Assembly: GCA_947034895.1 (NCBI GenBank)
Contig: OX344765.1
Span: forward strand, 36,523,001 to 36,587,000
DNA: 64,000 nt
DNA from: Rhytidiadelphus loreus
Taxonomy: Eukaryota; Streptophyta; Bryopsida; Hypnales; Hylocomiaceae
Direction: 5' to 3'
Under the pieces are notes generated by a model. The model did no database searches. It saw only the letters and a program-made list of their open reading frames with translations, and had not been told where the DNA came from. The position numbers and the translations under genes were made by a program. Below are positions 49,901 through 60,330 of this stretch, in pieces (the first letter of the stretch is position 1; each line of letters begins with the position of its first letter).

Positions 49901-50005
49901 TTTGAGGCGCTTGGGACTGCGCTTGGCAACGGCGTGGACAGTAACCAGGCGATGTTGCGGCACGAGGCGCAGAGCAGGGCAAGGGCAGCAAGGGAAGGCC
50001 GCCAT
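46987..50005 (-). CDS. Sua5/YciO/YrdC-like protein (plant DHBP-synthase-fold clade)
   Basis: Exons: 49877-50005, 49405-49520, 49196-49249, 49018-49042 (25 bases), 48472-48594, 48177-48346, 47993-48074, 47263-47361, and a provisional last exon 46987-47010; ~273 aa. The YrdC fold is shown by GAVGIIPTDTVYAIVCDLKN, KPLSILCRSFQDVDKY, RQCLPGPYTFILTASKEMPK, VGVRMPDDAICAALL and GVDFVIDGGERLADPSTVID, then MTGETPAILRRGK. Relatives make threonylcarbamoyl-adenylate for the t6A base of tRNA. In this plant branch the canonical KxR is KNM (RIKNMDPMK), so the catalytic role is uncertain. A basic start (VAKRSPKRLKYSSSG) could be an organelle signal. The first eight exons are phase-consistent. The last is weak: phase gives NRARSRC-stop, while another frame (IVPEADVEALLINS) looks more protein-like, so a micro-exon may be missed. 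Confidence 0.8.
49607..49637. repeat. Hairpin in YrdC-like gene intron 1
   Basis: Perfect 12-bp arms TTAGATTAACAT and ATGTTAATCTAA around a 7-base loop. Confidence 0.85.
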
Positions 50006-50945
50006 AGCTGGTCGAGGACACACTTCCGGTTGATTCAGCTGCAGCCCATCAAACACACGCTGTCAAGGACCAAATGTTCATGGTTTTCAAAATGACCTAT
50101 TCAATCGATCATACTGTGAACAAAATATGCTTCATATTCTATACCACCAGCATCACTGAAGAACATTCCATGCGTTGGTCACAAAAGAATGTCTCAATAT
50201 GACCAACCCAAATGTGCTGAAAAACACGAAGGTCGCTTGGGGCTTTTGGTCCATTAGGGTTAACTCAAAGCGTTCAGACCAGCAGTAGAAACCCCTGTAA
50301 CCCTAAAGAACCTCATGAGATTCCGCAGTGCAATTCTTACAGGAGGATAACAAACGCTGGAACGGAATCTCGACACCCGCGCTGGCGCTGGTCCATAGCA
50401 GTGCTCTCCTATTTCATGCCTTCAAGTCAAGACGAAGAGAAGAGTCAGCTTCTGACACTTTGCAATGGCATTTCCAAGTACTGGCACCGACATTATCAAT
50501 TGTACGTCCCCGAGGCGATTGACGAGCCCTTCCAGAACAGAGATCACTCTCATCGTGTGCAATTCCTACTTTCAAATCATATGTTTAACGTGCCATCAAC
50601 GAGCCTACTCATTCAAAGCTTAATCGAGGTCTCTGAATATTAAACTCTATCCTGTATAATCCTGTTCTATCACGTATGCGCATTTCTACTTCGAAATCGT
50701 CTTGTGGAGTGTCATCACTATTCGTAACGAGGCTACGCATTCACGGTCATTCAAACACTTTGAGAAAATCACTCACACCTCCATCCTGCGTAATCCTGTT
50801 CAATCATTTCAGTGTGCTTCCCATTGCAATAATATATATTGACTGATTGCCAAGCTCGTTGAATTGGAGTGCGCAGAGCTTGGACAAACGATGCAGCCCT
50901 AACCCTGACTATGTCATATCAGAAACACTCTCATCCCACACGCAC
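50006..50945. other. Region between the YrdC-like gene and the zinc-finger gene
   Basis: The part next to 50005 is the promoter of the YrdC-like gene. The last exon(s) of the zinc-finger gene should lie somewhere in 50.3-50.9 kb, but I could not place them. A plus-strand frame at 50401-50643 looks protein-like but has no recognised family. Confidence 0.4.
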
Positions 50946-51817
50946 CTCGATCCGCAGAAGAGATTTGGTACAGCCAATTGTGGGAGATTCCGGAGGCTGC
51001 ACAGGGAGAACACAATTGACGACCTCGTCCGTCGCACACCGAGCACCTACGTAAGGGTGAACCTGTGAAGACACCGCCTGCACAGCGCACCCAAACATTC
51101 AACCCCATGCGTACACAGCAAAAAATTCCCAGGACTTTTTAGACACAAAATTCCCAGTTTCAACAATCCAAAACCTTCACTCACTAAAACATTACGTTCA
51201 CACACAGAGGTTGCCATTCATTTTGTGGCACTCTCACCTTGTTTCCCACGCCCCTTGCAGCGGCAACAGAGCTGCCACACGCCCACAATCACAGTTCGGG
51301 GTCCGAATGAAGGATGAATTCAGCTCAAAAAAAGCTATGCCCTAACAATCCCTTCAGAAAACAATAGAAAATGCACGAAGCGAGTGACCGGCATGCCATC
51401 TGACTCAAGAAACAATACCCTAGCAATCCCTTCAGAAAAAAATGGCAAAATTCGCGACGGTAGTCGCCGAAATGCCATGAGACTCGTGACCCTACGAAGC
51501 GCGAAAACAAGGGTGCGTACATTATTTCCCACGCCGAGGCAGAGCGGGCATTTGCGTGGTTTCTGCAAGCAAACAAACAGGGCAGCACAGTCGTAAGGGG
51601 GTAACAGAAGCTCCAAACACGCATGCGACTGAAAGAAATAGCGGAATTGCAAAGCGATTGGGGGGATTGTGTGGAATGGAATGCACACCAGCACGTAGCG
51701 CGTTGATTTGGCAATGTGGGGGACGGCGAGGGGGAGGAAGAGGATGGCGACCGACACCACCGCGCCCACCCACGCAGGTCCGACGACAGCAATTTGCCCG
51801 TGCGCCGTCGGAGGCAT
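50946..51817 (-). CDS. Probable small membrane protein with DnaJ-type zinc finger (3' end not found)
   Basis: Two exons fit together in phase: 51687-51817 (ATG, first after an in-frame stop) and 50946-51046. Exon A encodes MPPTAHGQIAVVGPAWVGAV and a hydrophobic stretch (~18-34: VGAVVSVAILFLPLAVP) followed by HIAKSTRYVL. Exon B encodes CSVCDGRGRQLCSPCAASG followed by ISHNWLYQ. CxxCxGxG...CxxC is the DnaJ-type cysteine-rich motif also seen in plastid thiol/assembly factors such as LQY1 and BSD2, which pair it with a membrane helix. The donor I chose (GTGCAT) and acceptor (TACGTAG) are not the only options. Exon B ends at a GTGCGT donor in phase 1, and its continuation is unresolved. Function is an inference from the motif only. 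Confidence 0.5.
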
Positions 51818-54800
51818 GGGGCAGTCAGCTCAAGAGCTACCACCAGCAATGGCGGACCTCGAGTTCGCCGTCTTGCGAAATTCACCGCCAACACTGCGAT
51901 ACATCATTTCCTCCGAAAATGACAATCGCAAGCACACAAATCCAGAGCTTCTTCCACTCTCAAATGCAAGCAAAAGCAAAACCTTCTTGCACCTTCAAAA
52001 TCCAGCCAATACACCGCAACGATTCCAATCACGGGATCCAGGCACCACAAACCATCACAAATTATCTTAACATTATCACAAATTCTCACAAATTCTCACA
52101 AATTCTCACAAATTCTCACAAGTCATTACAACATTATCATAAATTGTCACAAATTTATCACAAGTTATCACAAATTGTCACGGATTTCACAGATTATCAC
52201 AAACTGAAACTGATTCCAAAGATATCCACATCGCAAATCTCCAGGTTCCGATCCAGGTGCAATCTGACGACAGGGCAGGCCAGCAGAGGAAAACCGAACA
52301 CTCACCGGAAAGCTTTGAGAAGTTGTAATGGCGATGGCAGATGGGCAGATGGGCAATGTGACCCAATTCACAGATTCTGCGATACGCAGAAGCAGCGCGT
52401 CTGCGTATGATGAGTGAGCCACAGAAGAGCCGAGCGCGCGCACGGCGGGCGCTTGAACGGGTGGCAGCGAGCCAATTGTCTTATCACCACATGGATTCAG
52501 CGCGCTTCCGACAGGTCCCGGTGAGTATGAAAAAGAGAATTTTTCAGGTTTAGCCGTATCAACCCTTTTCTTTTTTTCTTTGGCATAAAATTCTCATTTC
52601 TATTTAAAATATGGATGAAGCTGCTGAATTTGGATTAAAAAAATGCATGAATATAATTGAAAAGTGTTTATTGGTTCTAAAGAGGATGAGTGTAGAAATA
52701 TAGTGCTTCACTAATTTTTAAGTGATTGCCGTGATCTTAATACTTCCTTAGAGAATAAAAAAGAAAGACTTCAATTGATCTTTATGAAAATAGCCAAATA
52801 GCAAGTTTGTCAAAAAAAAAAAATTTAATTAAGGATATGCATTTATATTTGCCACTAATTATAACTGAGCATGCTTACTATTCATCAACATAAATTATTT
52901 GTATTGAATCTTATTGGCAACTATAAGAGGGGATTCCAAAGCACTTTAGCATACATTATTTGGACATTGTATGAATAAGTTATGAATTTTAAAAGTATTG
53001 TCTATATGTGTACCAAAAATCCACATTAGTCTCTCATAGACTCTCATGTTTTGATTGTAATCAACATCTATGTTTTTAGTGATGCCTTTAACCCCTAAAG
53101 TCCCATTGTCCCCCAAGAGCAAAATGGATTTGGGGGAGGCTCATACATTGTCAATATCAGACGTGATTTTCTATGGGGAGATTCAGAAATCAGAGACCTT
53201 TGTGTGCATGTAATCTTTATGCGAATCCGACTTAAGGTTTAGAAGTTAGACTCCTGCCTAGCTGAGCCCGCAAAGCTCACTCCAAATTCAAAGCACGCTG
53301 TAGAGTTGGTGCAGTGCAAGATGAAAATCAGCTGCCATAAGCATCATGACGTCATTCGCTACAGGAACACAACCTCTCTACGAATTTCTAACCTAAATTT
53401 TGCCCAAGATTTTTGTGTGAAGGTCAACGAACTTGTGCATTCTTGCCAATTTCAGCGAAATTGAGGCACGTACTGCTCCATCATGCAAGGAAGTGGAAAT
53501 GAATGCAAACTTGTCACCTTCCCCAACAAGAAAATATCTTCTTACCAAAATCGATGAAGTTGCTGTACGAGAATACGAGAGAAACCATAATTTAGGTAGC
53601 ACGGTGGGCAGTGGAATATGAATGGCTCAAATTGGCCGGTTGTAAGTTTTCAGTACCCGACTGTATAACGGGATTCCATAGTTGTAAAATAAAGGAGATT
53701 TCATTGTTGTAAGGATTTGTTAGCCTCAAAGCAATGAAATCTTCAATCATGGGACTCAAATGTCTTCAAATTACCCCAAGGGAATTGGCTGTGAATAAAA
53801 GAATTCATTTTACAGTTTGAAATTTTTAATAATTTGGAGTGGGAATGCCCTACGCATTCTTCTATGAACTTGGAGATGCTGACCACTAATAACCAGAGAA
53901 AACTACACTCGTTTGTCCTAGTAGTGCTTATGACACTAATTTACCGAAGTCACATTGTTTCGAATTAGTGCAGGCTTAAACAATACCGTACTCTACCAAT
54001 TTACTCAAAAATAAAATTTTGATTTCAAACTAAATTTCAAGGCGACGCTAATTGGCATCCACAAATCGCTGCAAGTGGCACGGAATTTTATTGGACCATG
54101 CCATAAACAGAATCACGTCTTCCTACGGCAATCTACTTTGTCGTAAACCTCAGCAATGCTTGAGCAGAACAATCGATCAGAAAGTATTCCATGAAAGACC
54201 GAATCTGTACCAACAACTTCTGCATTACGAAGTTCCATTGCAACAAACGGAGCTTGTAAATGTGGATTTAATGACCTGCATCACATACAAGCACTTGAGA
54301 TCAGCACAGATTGAGATCTTCGTCCTTGATAGATGGACTCTAGAATCTAAGCATGGTTTGAAAATTCCATGGCTAGTTTGTAATGAAAAGGACCAGTAGG
54401 ACACCAAACATGATATGCATTGAAGACAACCGCAGATGAAAGTTCCAAATCCCGGCTTCAAGGCGCTCTTTGAAAACTCTCAGAAATCACAAAAACCCTA
54501 TGGAGTGAGTAGGACATGTGATAAGGCTAGAACTACAAACAGATCGTGCAGGCAGTCCTGCGTAGGTTCAAGTAAGAAATTGATCAACGAAAGTCTCCTA
54601 TAGGGATAACAACTAGCATTCATCTAGCGTTGATCTATAACTTAAGTGTCGATCGATAACGCTAGCGTTCTCTTTACTTCGGATTGGACTTCGTCACCTT
54701 CAGTGCCCAGCTGAACGCCGGGTCTCCATGGCAGGTCCTCTACCAGACTACCACACCTGTCCCAAATCCATAAACAGATCGAATTCCAGAGCAGTCTTCC

Positions 54801-54889
54801 TGCGTACCTTCAAGAAGCCGCTATCATACGAGGCACTGACAGACGGCATGGAAAGCCGAAATGAGAGATAACTTGCAATCTCCTCTTTA
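51818..54889. other. Spacer between the zinc-finger gene and the 96-aa gene
   Basis: 51.8-52.5 kb is moderately GC-rich with a 10-bp tandem repeat (52077-52120, degenerate to about 52205). Frames at 51556-52410 (+) and 52168-52443 (-) overlap this repeat. 52.55-53.4 kb is AT-rich. Short frames at 53433-53621 and 54052-54399 are unexplained. The side near 54889 is 3' UTR of the 96-aa gene. Confidence 0.55.
52077..52205. repeat. 10-bp tandem repeat grading into degenerate copies
   Basis: Units of AATTCTCACA in exact 10-base register at 52081-52120. After that comes a looser run of TCACAAATT/ATCACAA motifs to about 52205. Confidence 0.9.
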
Positions 54890-55537
54890 CTATCTTCGGC
54901 CTTTAGGAACAAGCTTCCCATTCGCATCCTCCTCCAGGTAGAAAAACGGATCCTTTGGTTCTTCCCTGATGGACAAACATCAACATAGTTCAGAGGCAAG
55001 ATCTTCCAATGACTGAATTACTAGGAAGAAGTGCAAAAAGTAGAACTCTGTGTCTCAAGAGCTATACCCTGGTTTTGATTTGTAGCACCTCCAAAATAAT
55101 TTTGCTGGGCCAGGCAGATTCTTTCTTGGATCTCCTTCAAATAAAGCCTGGAAGAGACAGAAATTCATATACAAGTTTTCCATCAGCCCCTACATACAAG
55201 CACTATACGAAATGTCCATTTATCCAATGCATCATCAATCGCTCTGAAGAAAGACGATTCTGCAATATCGGTATGAATAAAAGCTTAACGTCGGAAACCC
55301 TAAATTACGCAAGGTTTTCCCAAAGAAGAAGAGAAACTACGAAGATTTAAGAGGCGCTTGCTTAAACACAAGCAGAATGCAAAGTCGGAAACTCCATGGA
55401 ACCTGAACAAAATCTTCTAGGCGGTCGTTACATCGGTGTGGACGAGGTCCGCGATCCTCCTCGACGACAACAGCGGCTTGTTGCTGCTGTTCCTTCACCG
55501 ATGATGGGAGATTGTGGAGCTCTTGAGCGCGCTCCAT
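54890..55537 (-). CDS. Small protein of unknown function, 96 aa
   Basis: Three exons: 55403-55537, 55068-55147, 54890-54965 (TAG), with GT-AG sites and consistent phases (0, then 2). The product begins MERAQELHNLPSSVKEQQQQ, has an acidic/basic linker to LEDFVQ, then ALFEGDPRKNLPGPAKLFWR and CYKSKPGEEPKDPFFYLEED, ending ANGKLVPKGRR. I do not recognise the family. The dense Pro, Gly, aromatic and charged pattern and the phase agreement over two introns argue that it is real. A second frame in exon 2 (LYLKEIQERICLAQQNYFGG) also looks protein-like, but its phases do not fit the neighbours. No signal peptide or membrane helix is seen. It is head to head with the ATP synthase subunit e gene. Confidence 0.55.
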
Positions 55538-55746
55538 AGTCGACAGAGAGAATGGAACTTCCGATAGACGGAGAAGGAGATGAAAGAGAAGTGTCACAAC
55601 GTTTGGAACCCTAAACAGGGAAAGAATAAAATAGAAAACGTTCAGTCTTGTGCCACCGCTTAATTGGTCAAAATATTAGGGGTACTGCAGAGAGACGTAT
55701 GCTTGTCCGACAGCCTCGCCTGCAACAGCTACAACTGTTTGCAAGT

Positions 55747-55772
55747 GACCATAATTTAAAAAAATTATGGTC
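55747..55772. repeat. Hairpin with 11-bp perfect arms
   Basis: GACCATAATTT, four A, then AAATTATGGTC. Confidence 0.9.
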
Positions 55773-55880
55773 AGTATCTCACTCTCAGACCACAATTATT
55801 GAAAATCACAAATCACATGTTGTGTCTAGCGGAGAATGAGAATGGAGAATGAAATTTACCTGCGCAAATTACCAAACTCT

Positions 55881-56250
55881 CCGCTTCTGTCAGTAGCTGC
55901 ACCTCTTTTAATCCTGCATGCTCGATCGCCACAAAACTCCAAACCCTAAGTAAGCCCCAAGTCTTTTGGATCTTAGAAAATCAGCAGGAATTCCAATGCT
56001 TTTCGATGAAGGAACTAAAGAAAAAGGCTCTACAGAGGAATGACACTAGTAACAAGAGCGAAGCATCCAACACGAATCCAACTGTGTCAATAGCTCCACC
56101 TCTTTCAACCCTGGCGTGCTCGATCGCTACAAAACTCCGAACTCTAAGCCCTAAGTCTTCTGGATTTTAGAAAATGAGCAGGAATTCTAATGGTTTTCGA
56201 TGAAGAAAGTAAAACAAGAGATTCTGCAGCGGAACGGCAACAAGAGTAGT
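55881..56250. repeat. Direct duplication, ~175-bp units offset 197 bp
   Basis: The first copy is about 55881-56058 and the second about 56078-56250. Shared blocks in order are TAGCT(G/C)CACCTCTTT, TGCTCGATCGC, ACAAAACTCC, AAGTCTT(T/C)TGGAT, AGCAGGAATTC and GGTTTTCGATGAAG/GCTTTTCGATGAAG. Divergence is about 15%. Confidence 0.85.
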
Positions 56251-56703
56251 GCAGCGCGGTGAAGATCACCTGAGAGAAGGACGAGAAAAGACGTCAAATG
56301 GATTCTCGGGATGCAGAAAATACGAAATGCGGCAGCTTCAATTACAAGGTGTCCGCATTTCTGCACTACTCTCTAACGCGGATAGAAGGTGGAAATGGCA
56401 CGCAGGGTGAAGCGAGAAGCGAAGCGGTTGAAATTTGAAGATTTTCCTGGAGTTGGTCTTCGAATGATAATGGAACCCTAATCAAGGAGAACCCTAAGCT
56501 GACCACCAGTTACTAATGGATGAACGAAGAACGATCCATCCACGAAATAGTTCATTCGTTAAAATGAGCTCCAACAGGACTCTTTGAGCTCTTGAGCGTC
56601 AAGCGAGGCCATCGTCTTCCTCGCAAACTTGGTTCGTTGCTGTCGTCGTCATTGCCGCGCTTCCGCTCTGCCCCTCCGCTGCCCTCCTCGCAACTTGCCA
56701 GCA

Positions 56704-57112
56704 ATGGCCGGGGGTCCTTATTCCGGCACTAGCACCTTGGCCCTTGTCAGTCTCCTAAAACCCATCAACCTTTGATAACTCCTAGCAACCTCATTCTTTT
56801 TTCTTCACTGCTTGCCTCACTTTCTTCGCCGTTATTGACCTCGTTTTGATCTATCTTCGCAGGTGGCCAGGATATCTGCTGTTTCCGTTGGAGTTGTCTA
56901 CGGCAGCATGAAACTCGCCTATCTCAAGGTGCATTTCTTTCCTATGCTCGTCTCCTCACTTTCGAGGGTTAGGGTTAGGGAATCTGTTCTTGAATTTTGG
57001 TGTATTTTTTTTTGGTTCTGCGATCGGCAGTTGCGGAGTCCATTACAGATCGGATGTTTAAGAGTGCGTGCGTTTTCTACAGGCAAAAGCTCCGAATCCG
57101 GTGAAGCACTAG
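56704..57112 (+). CDS. Mitochondrial ATP synthase subunit e, plant type, 45 aa
   Basis: Three exons: 56704-56745, 56863-56928, 57083-57112 (TAG); 45 aa, all phase 0. The product begins MAGGPYSGTSTLALVARISA, continues VSVGVVYGSMKLAYLK and ends AKAPNPVKH. The PYSGTSTLALVAR start followed by a single membrane helix is the plant subunit e pattern. The helix carries the conserved GxxxG motif (G24-V-V-Y-G28) through which subunits e and g associate to dimerise the F1Fo complex in the inner membrane and help bend cristae. The exons are 14, 22 and 10 codons, so no single open frame shows the gene. The C-terminus is as short as in other plants. The next base after the exon-1 donor starts GTCAGT, an unusual but valid donor. 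Confidence 0.88.
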
Positions 57113-60100
57113 GTTATGGATTCTTGGGAGAGTCAGGAGGTTATGGATGCGTACCTGGGCGGCATGTCGTTTTTCCTTGACTTGCCCTGTGGCAGCGGAG
57201 GAGAGTTTTTAGCCGATTTTTTGAACAGGAAATGGTCGTTGTGTCGTGATTCGCCTATTGTGCTGGAATCCATGAGAACACAATGGACAAGTATATATCA
57301 TGGATGCCGCAGTCAGATTTTTCGTCTCACATGATTTTTTCATGTTCGATTTGTGAAAATGAGCGGGGCCAAGTCGCACGAATTTTTATAAAATTTGCTT
57401 GTCAGGCAAACCGTTCTTGCTCATGATGTACGTGCAGCTGGTTCTGTGTTATGAGACTGTGAATTGTCTTCGTTTGAAGGGTGTGCAATTTCTCTTTCCG
57501 TTGCGTAACGGGTGTTTATCATGCTTCTGTTTTGTCTTAACTATGGCGCTTTCATTGAAGGTCACATGCAGATTTCTTGATTGAGGTGCGGTACGGAGAA
57601 AGTAGTGCAGTGCGGATTTCTGAATTTCTAGGTCTTTGCTGATTTCGACATTGCGAGAGGCCACATGGAGTTCCTTGCTTGTATCGTGTACGTGTTTAGG
57701 GCATTTTTAAGCTTAGGTTTTGAGCTGATTTGGTTTCAATTTGGTATAGGTTGCATGCTGGTATGATCTTTCGCTTTGAACATCCCAACGGTACTATTTC
57801 AGTGTCGAACCTGAGATTGTTTTTTGAGAAATGTATGCCAAAACATTTGCAGTATTGGGTCTTTTTGTCGCCACACAGTAATGCTTTTAGTGTTTCCTGT
57901 CTGCGTTAAATCCTGAGAGCTTGCCTTGTAAGTTAGCTTTCGTGTGGAATGTTTGCTTTCTCTGACTTAGTTTAGACGTGTGAATTGAACGCATAGCAGG
58001 GTTAGTTTGGGGGGATTTAGCCATGTGGTGGAAACACTCTCTTGAAATTGAATTCAAGTTTGTAGTATTTGCAGTCAATTGAACTTCTTGTGAGGAAAAT
58101 GTTTTGATACCACGTACAAATATCTTTTCGTGATTTGCATCACTTGGATGTTGGATAGCCACTTGTTCATTCTTACAGACTCCCACAACCTTCTCCTCTT
58201 CAAATTGCTCAATGACTTTAATGTTTTTTATATGGATTTGCAAATGCGAAGTAATTATCCCTAATTATTCTTATTCTATGCTCATTGTGCAGCTAAAAGC
58301 AACTGCTTGTTATTTGTTTTATGTGGATTTATTCAATAATATCGTCATTATATGAAGATTCCATTCAAATTGTATAATTTTCACAAGTATAATACGGTAT
58401 GTCAAAGATGTTCAGAGACATACCTTCAAATAATTTATGATTTATTCTTACACAAAATACAGGCAATGCATGCAATGCAATACAAAATGCAAACATTTTG
58501 TATATGTTTCATGTGATGGTTATTCTATTTTGATTCTCATTTCATATAGAAACAAACACTTTTACCTTACCAAATTTGAAAAAGAAACCAATTACACATT
58601 TCTCACTCTCCACCCAATTTATTATAACCTACAAAAAAACAATTGATTTAAACCTTAACTATGGAAGGATACGTTCTTTATTACTAAGGTAATCAACCAA
58701 AAATAAATAAAGCATTACAACATCACCATCAATAGGACTCCATTTGACCACAACATTAAGAAGTGGCAAGGCACTTGCTACCTCATAAGATGTGGCGGCA
58801 AGCCCCAATGCTCTACACCAACCAACCCTTAAAGTCCTTGCTAAAGTTTCTTCGATATGTTTCTTCTCACACCTCTCACTAGTTGCCGAGAGGAAACACG
58901 ACGAGAATCATCCACAACGCGGATGAAGTGCAACTACCACGTGTTCATCTAGGAATGGCTCTATGTCTTCCACTAAGACCAAAGTCAAAGTTGATCAAGT
59001 TGATGCGAGTCTGAAACTACCCACTCCAGAGGCCCTCCATTGTCAAGCAAATGTGGGAGTGATGGGAGGAATGGCACAACGACAAGCTTGCTACCTCATA
59101 AGATGTGGTGGCAAGCCCCAATGCTCTACACCAACCACCCCTTAAAGCCCTTGCTAAAGTTTCTTCCATACCTTTCTTCTCACACCTCTCACTAGCCGCC
59201 CAGAGGAAACACAACGAGAATCATCCACAACGCGGATGGAACACAACTACCAAGTGTTCATCCAAGAATGGCTCTATGTCTTCCACTAAGACCAAAGTCA
59301 AAGTTGAACAAGTTGGTGTGAGTGTGAAACTACCACTCCAGAGGCCCTCTAATGTGAAGCAAATGTGGGAGTGATGGGAGGGATGGCACAATGACACATA
59401 GTGGTGTGGAGCCGTTTTTGTTTGGATAGGCACAACAAGTCTAGAGTGGTACTACTAGCGAGGCTATGACGATGCTCTTATACTTTTTCTAAAATCTCTC
59501 TAAAAGTATTTCCTTGGACACTTTTTATCCTCTGCAATTCTTTTCTTGACTTTGTAGCCAATGATAGAGATCGAATATCTTACCTCTCTATCTTCTCTTG
59601 TTACTAATCAATCTACTTGAATAAGAATAATGTTATGGGTTAAGGCAAAAGAATCCACGTGGACTATTCCTGACACATCCACGTCTCACACAATTGTCGC
59701 CCCAGTTTCAAAAGTGGTTGATGCCACTGTAGGCAGAGAAAGGGTTTTCAGAGAATATACCTCGCCCCTGACCCTGTGAAGCGCCGAGGTGCAGCTGCCG
59801 TGCGCCTTTCAAAGTACTCCGTATCAACGGAAGAGACGTGATGAAAGGGAAAAGCAAGCAAGCAAGCACCGAGCCGATGACGACGACTGCTCCTCACTAC
59901 TGAAGCAAACCCACAACTTAAAACCTAATATCAGATCGCAAAATCTGCTGCAGAAATCGAATTCTTACATCAGCAGCTGCATCAGGAGCTTTGAGATCTC
60001 ATTGCGGCGAAACGAGGGAGCATTTATCGTTTTCCACAGTCTGTGTCGTTGTTTCTGTCGCTCATTTGGATCTCTCCCCTTTTCCCCTCTTCTCATTTGA

Positions 60101-60330
60101 TTCTCCATACTTGATTCTCCATTTTTCGTTGAATCGGAATCCCTGAGGTTTTATTTCCCACATTTGACGTGTCGTCTTTCGAATTTGCGCCATTTCAAGA
60201 GGTAGCGTGTGGTGGGAGGCATTGAATTGAGTTGCATTGGATTTCGTGGCCATGGCGAATCGATAAGGATCGGACATCGTGGAATTCGGAAGTTGGATTG
60301 GTAGAGGGACGACGGATATTTCTTTTAGCT
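57113..60330. other. Spacer between subunit e and MOT1 genes
   Basis: Subunit e 3' UTR, then AT-rich DNA to about 58.7 kb. A 313-bp tandem duplication follows at 58774-59395. 59.7-60.33 kb is the promoter/5' UTR of MOT1. Frames at 57887-58243 (-) and 57116-57334 (+) show no family signal. Confidence 0.65.
58774..59395. repeat. Tandem duplication, two units of ~313 bp
   Basis: The second unit begins at 59087 (CTTGCTACCTCATAAGATG), offset 313 bases from the first. It carries short conserved frames in both units (MSSTKTKVKV). One unit has small indels, and its frame differs near the end. I do not recognise the sequence. It may be part of a larger repeat. Confidence 0.9.

Larger units (their letters stand above)
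55538..56703. promoter_or_regulatory. Shared upstream region of two divergent genes
   Basis: 1.17 kb between the start codons of the 96-aa gene (-) and the subunit e gene (+). It contains a hairpin (55747-55772) and a direct duplication (55881-56250). No TATA box is obvious. Confidence 0.5.

Noticed and set aside
50401..50643. 80-codon plus-strand frame, protein-like composition
   Set aside because: No recognisable domain; could be unfound exon sequence of a neighbour on the other strand, so no call made.
51556..52410. 284-codon plus-strand frame
   Set aside because: Its last third is the translated 10-bp tandem repeat (HKFSQILTNSHK type) and its first third is antisense to the zinc-finger exon; no domain.
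53433..53621. 62-codon plus-strand frame
   Set aside because: Isolated, no family, no splice context; equally open on the opposite strand.
54052..54399. 115-codon plus-strand frame
   Set aside because: Reads like protein, but no family is recognised and no conserved motif or splice partner was found; it lies in the 3' flank of a minus-strand gene.
58963..59433. Short frames MSSTKTKVKV... in both duplicated units
   Set aside because: Created by the tandem duplication; frames diverge between copies, so not evidence of selection.
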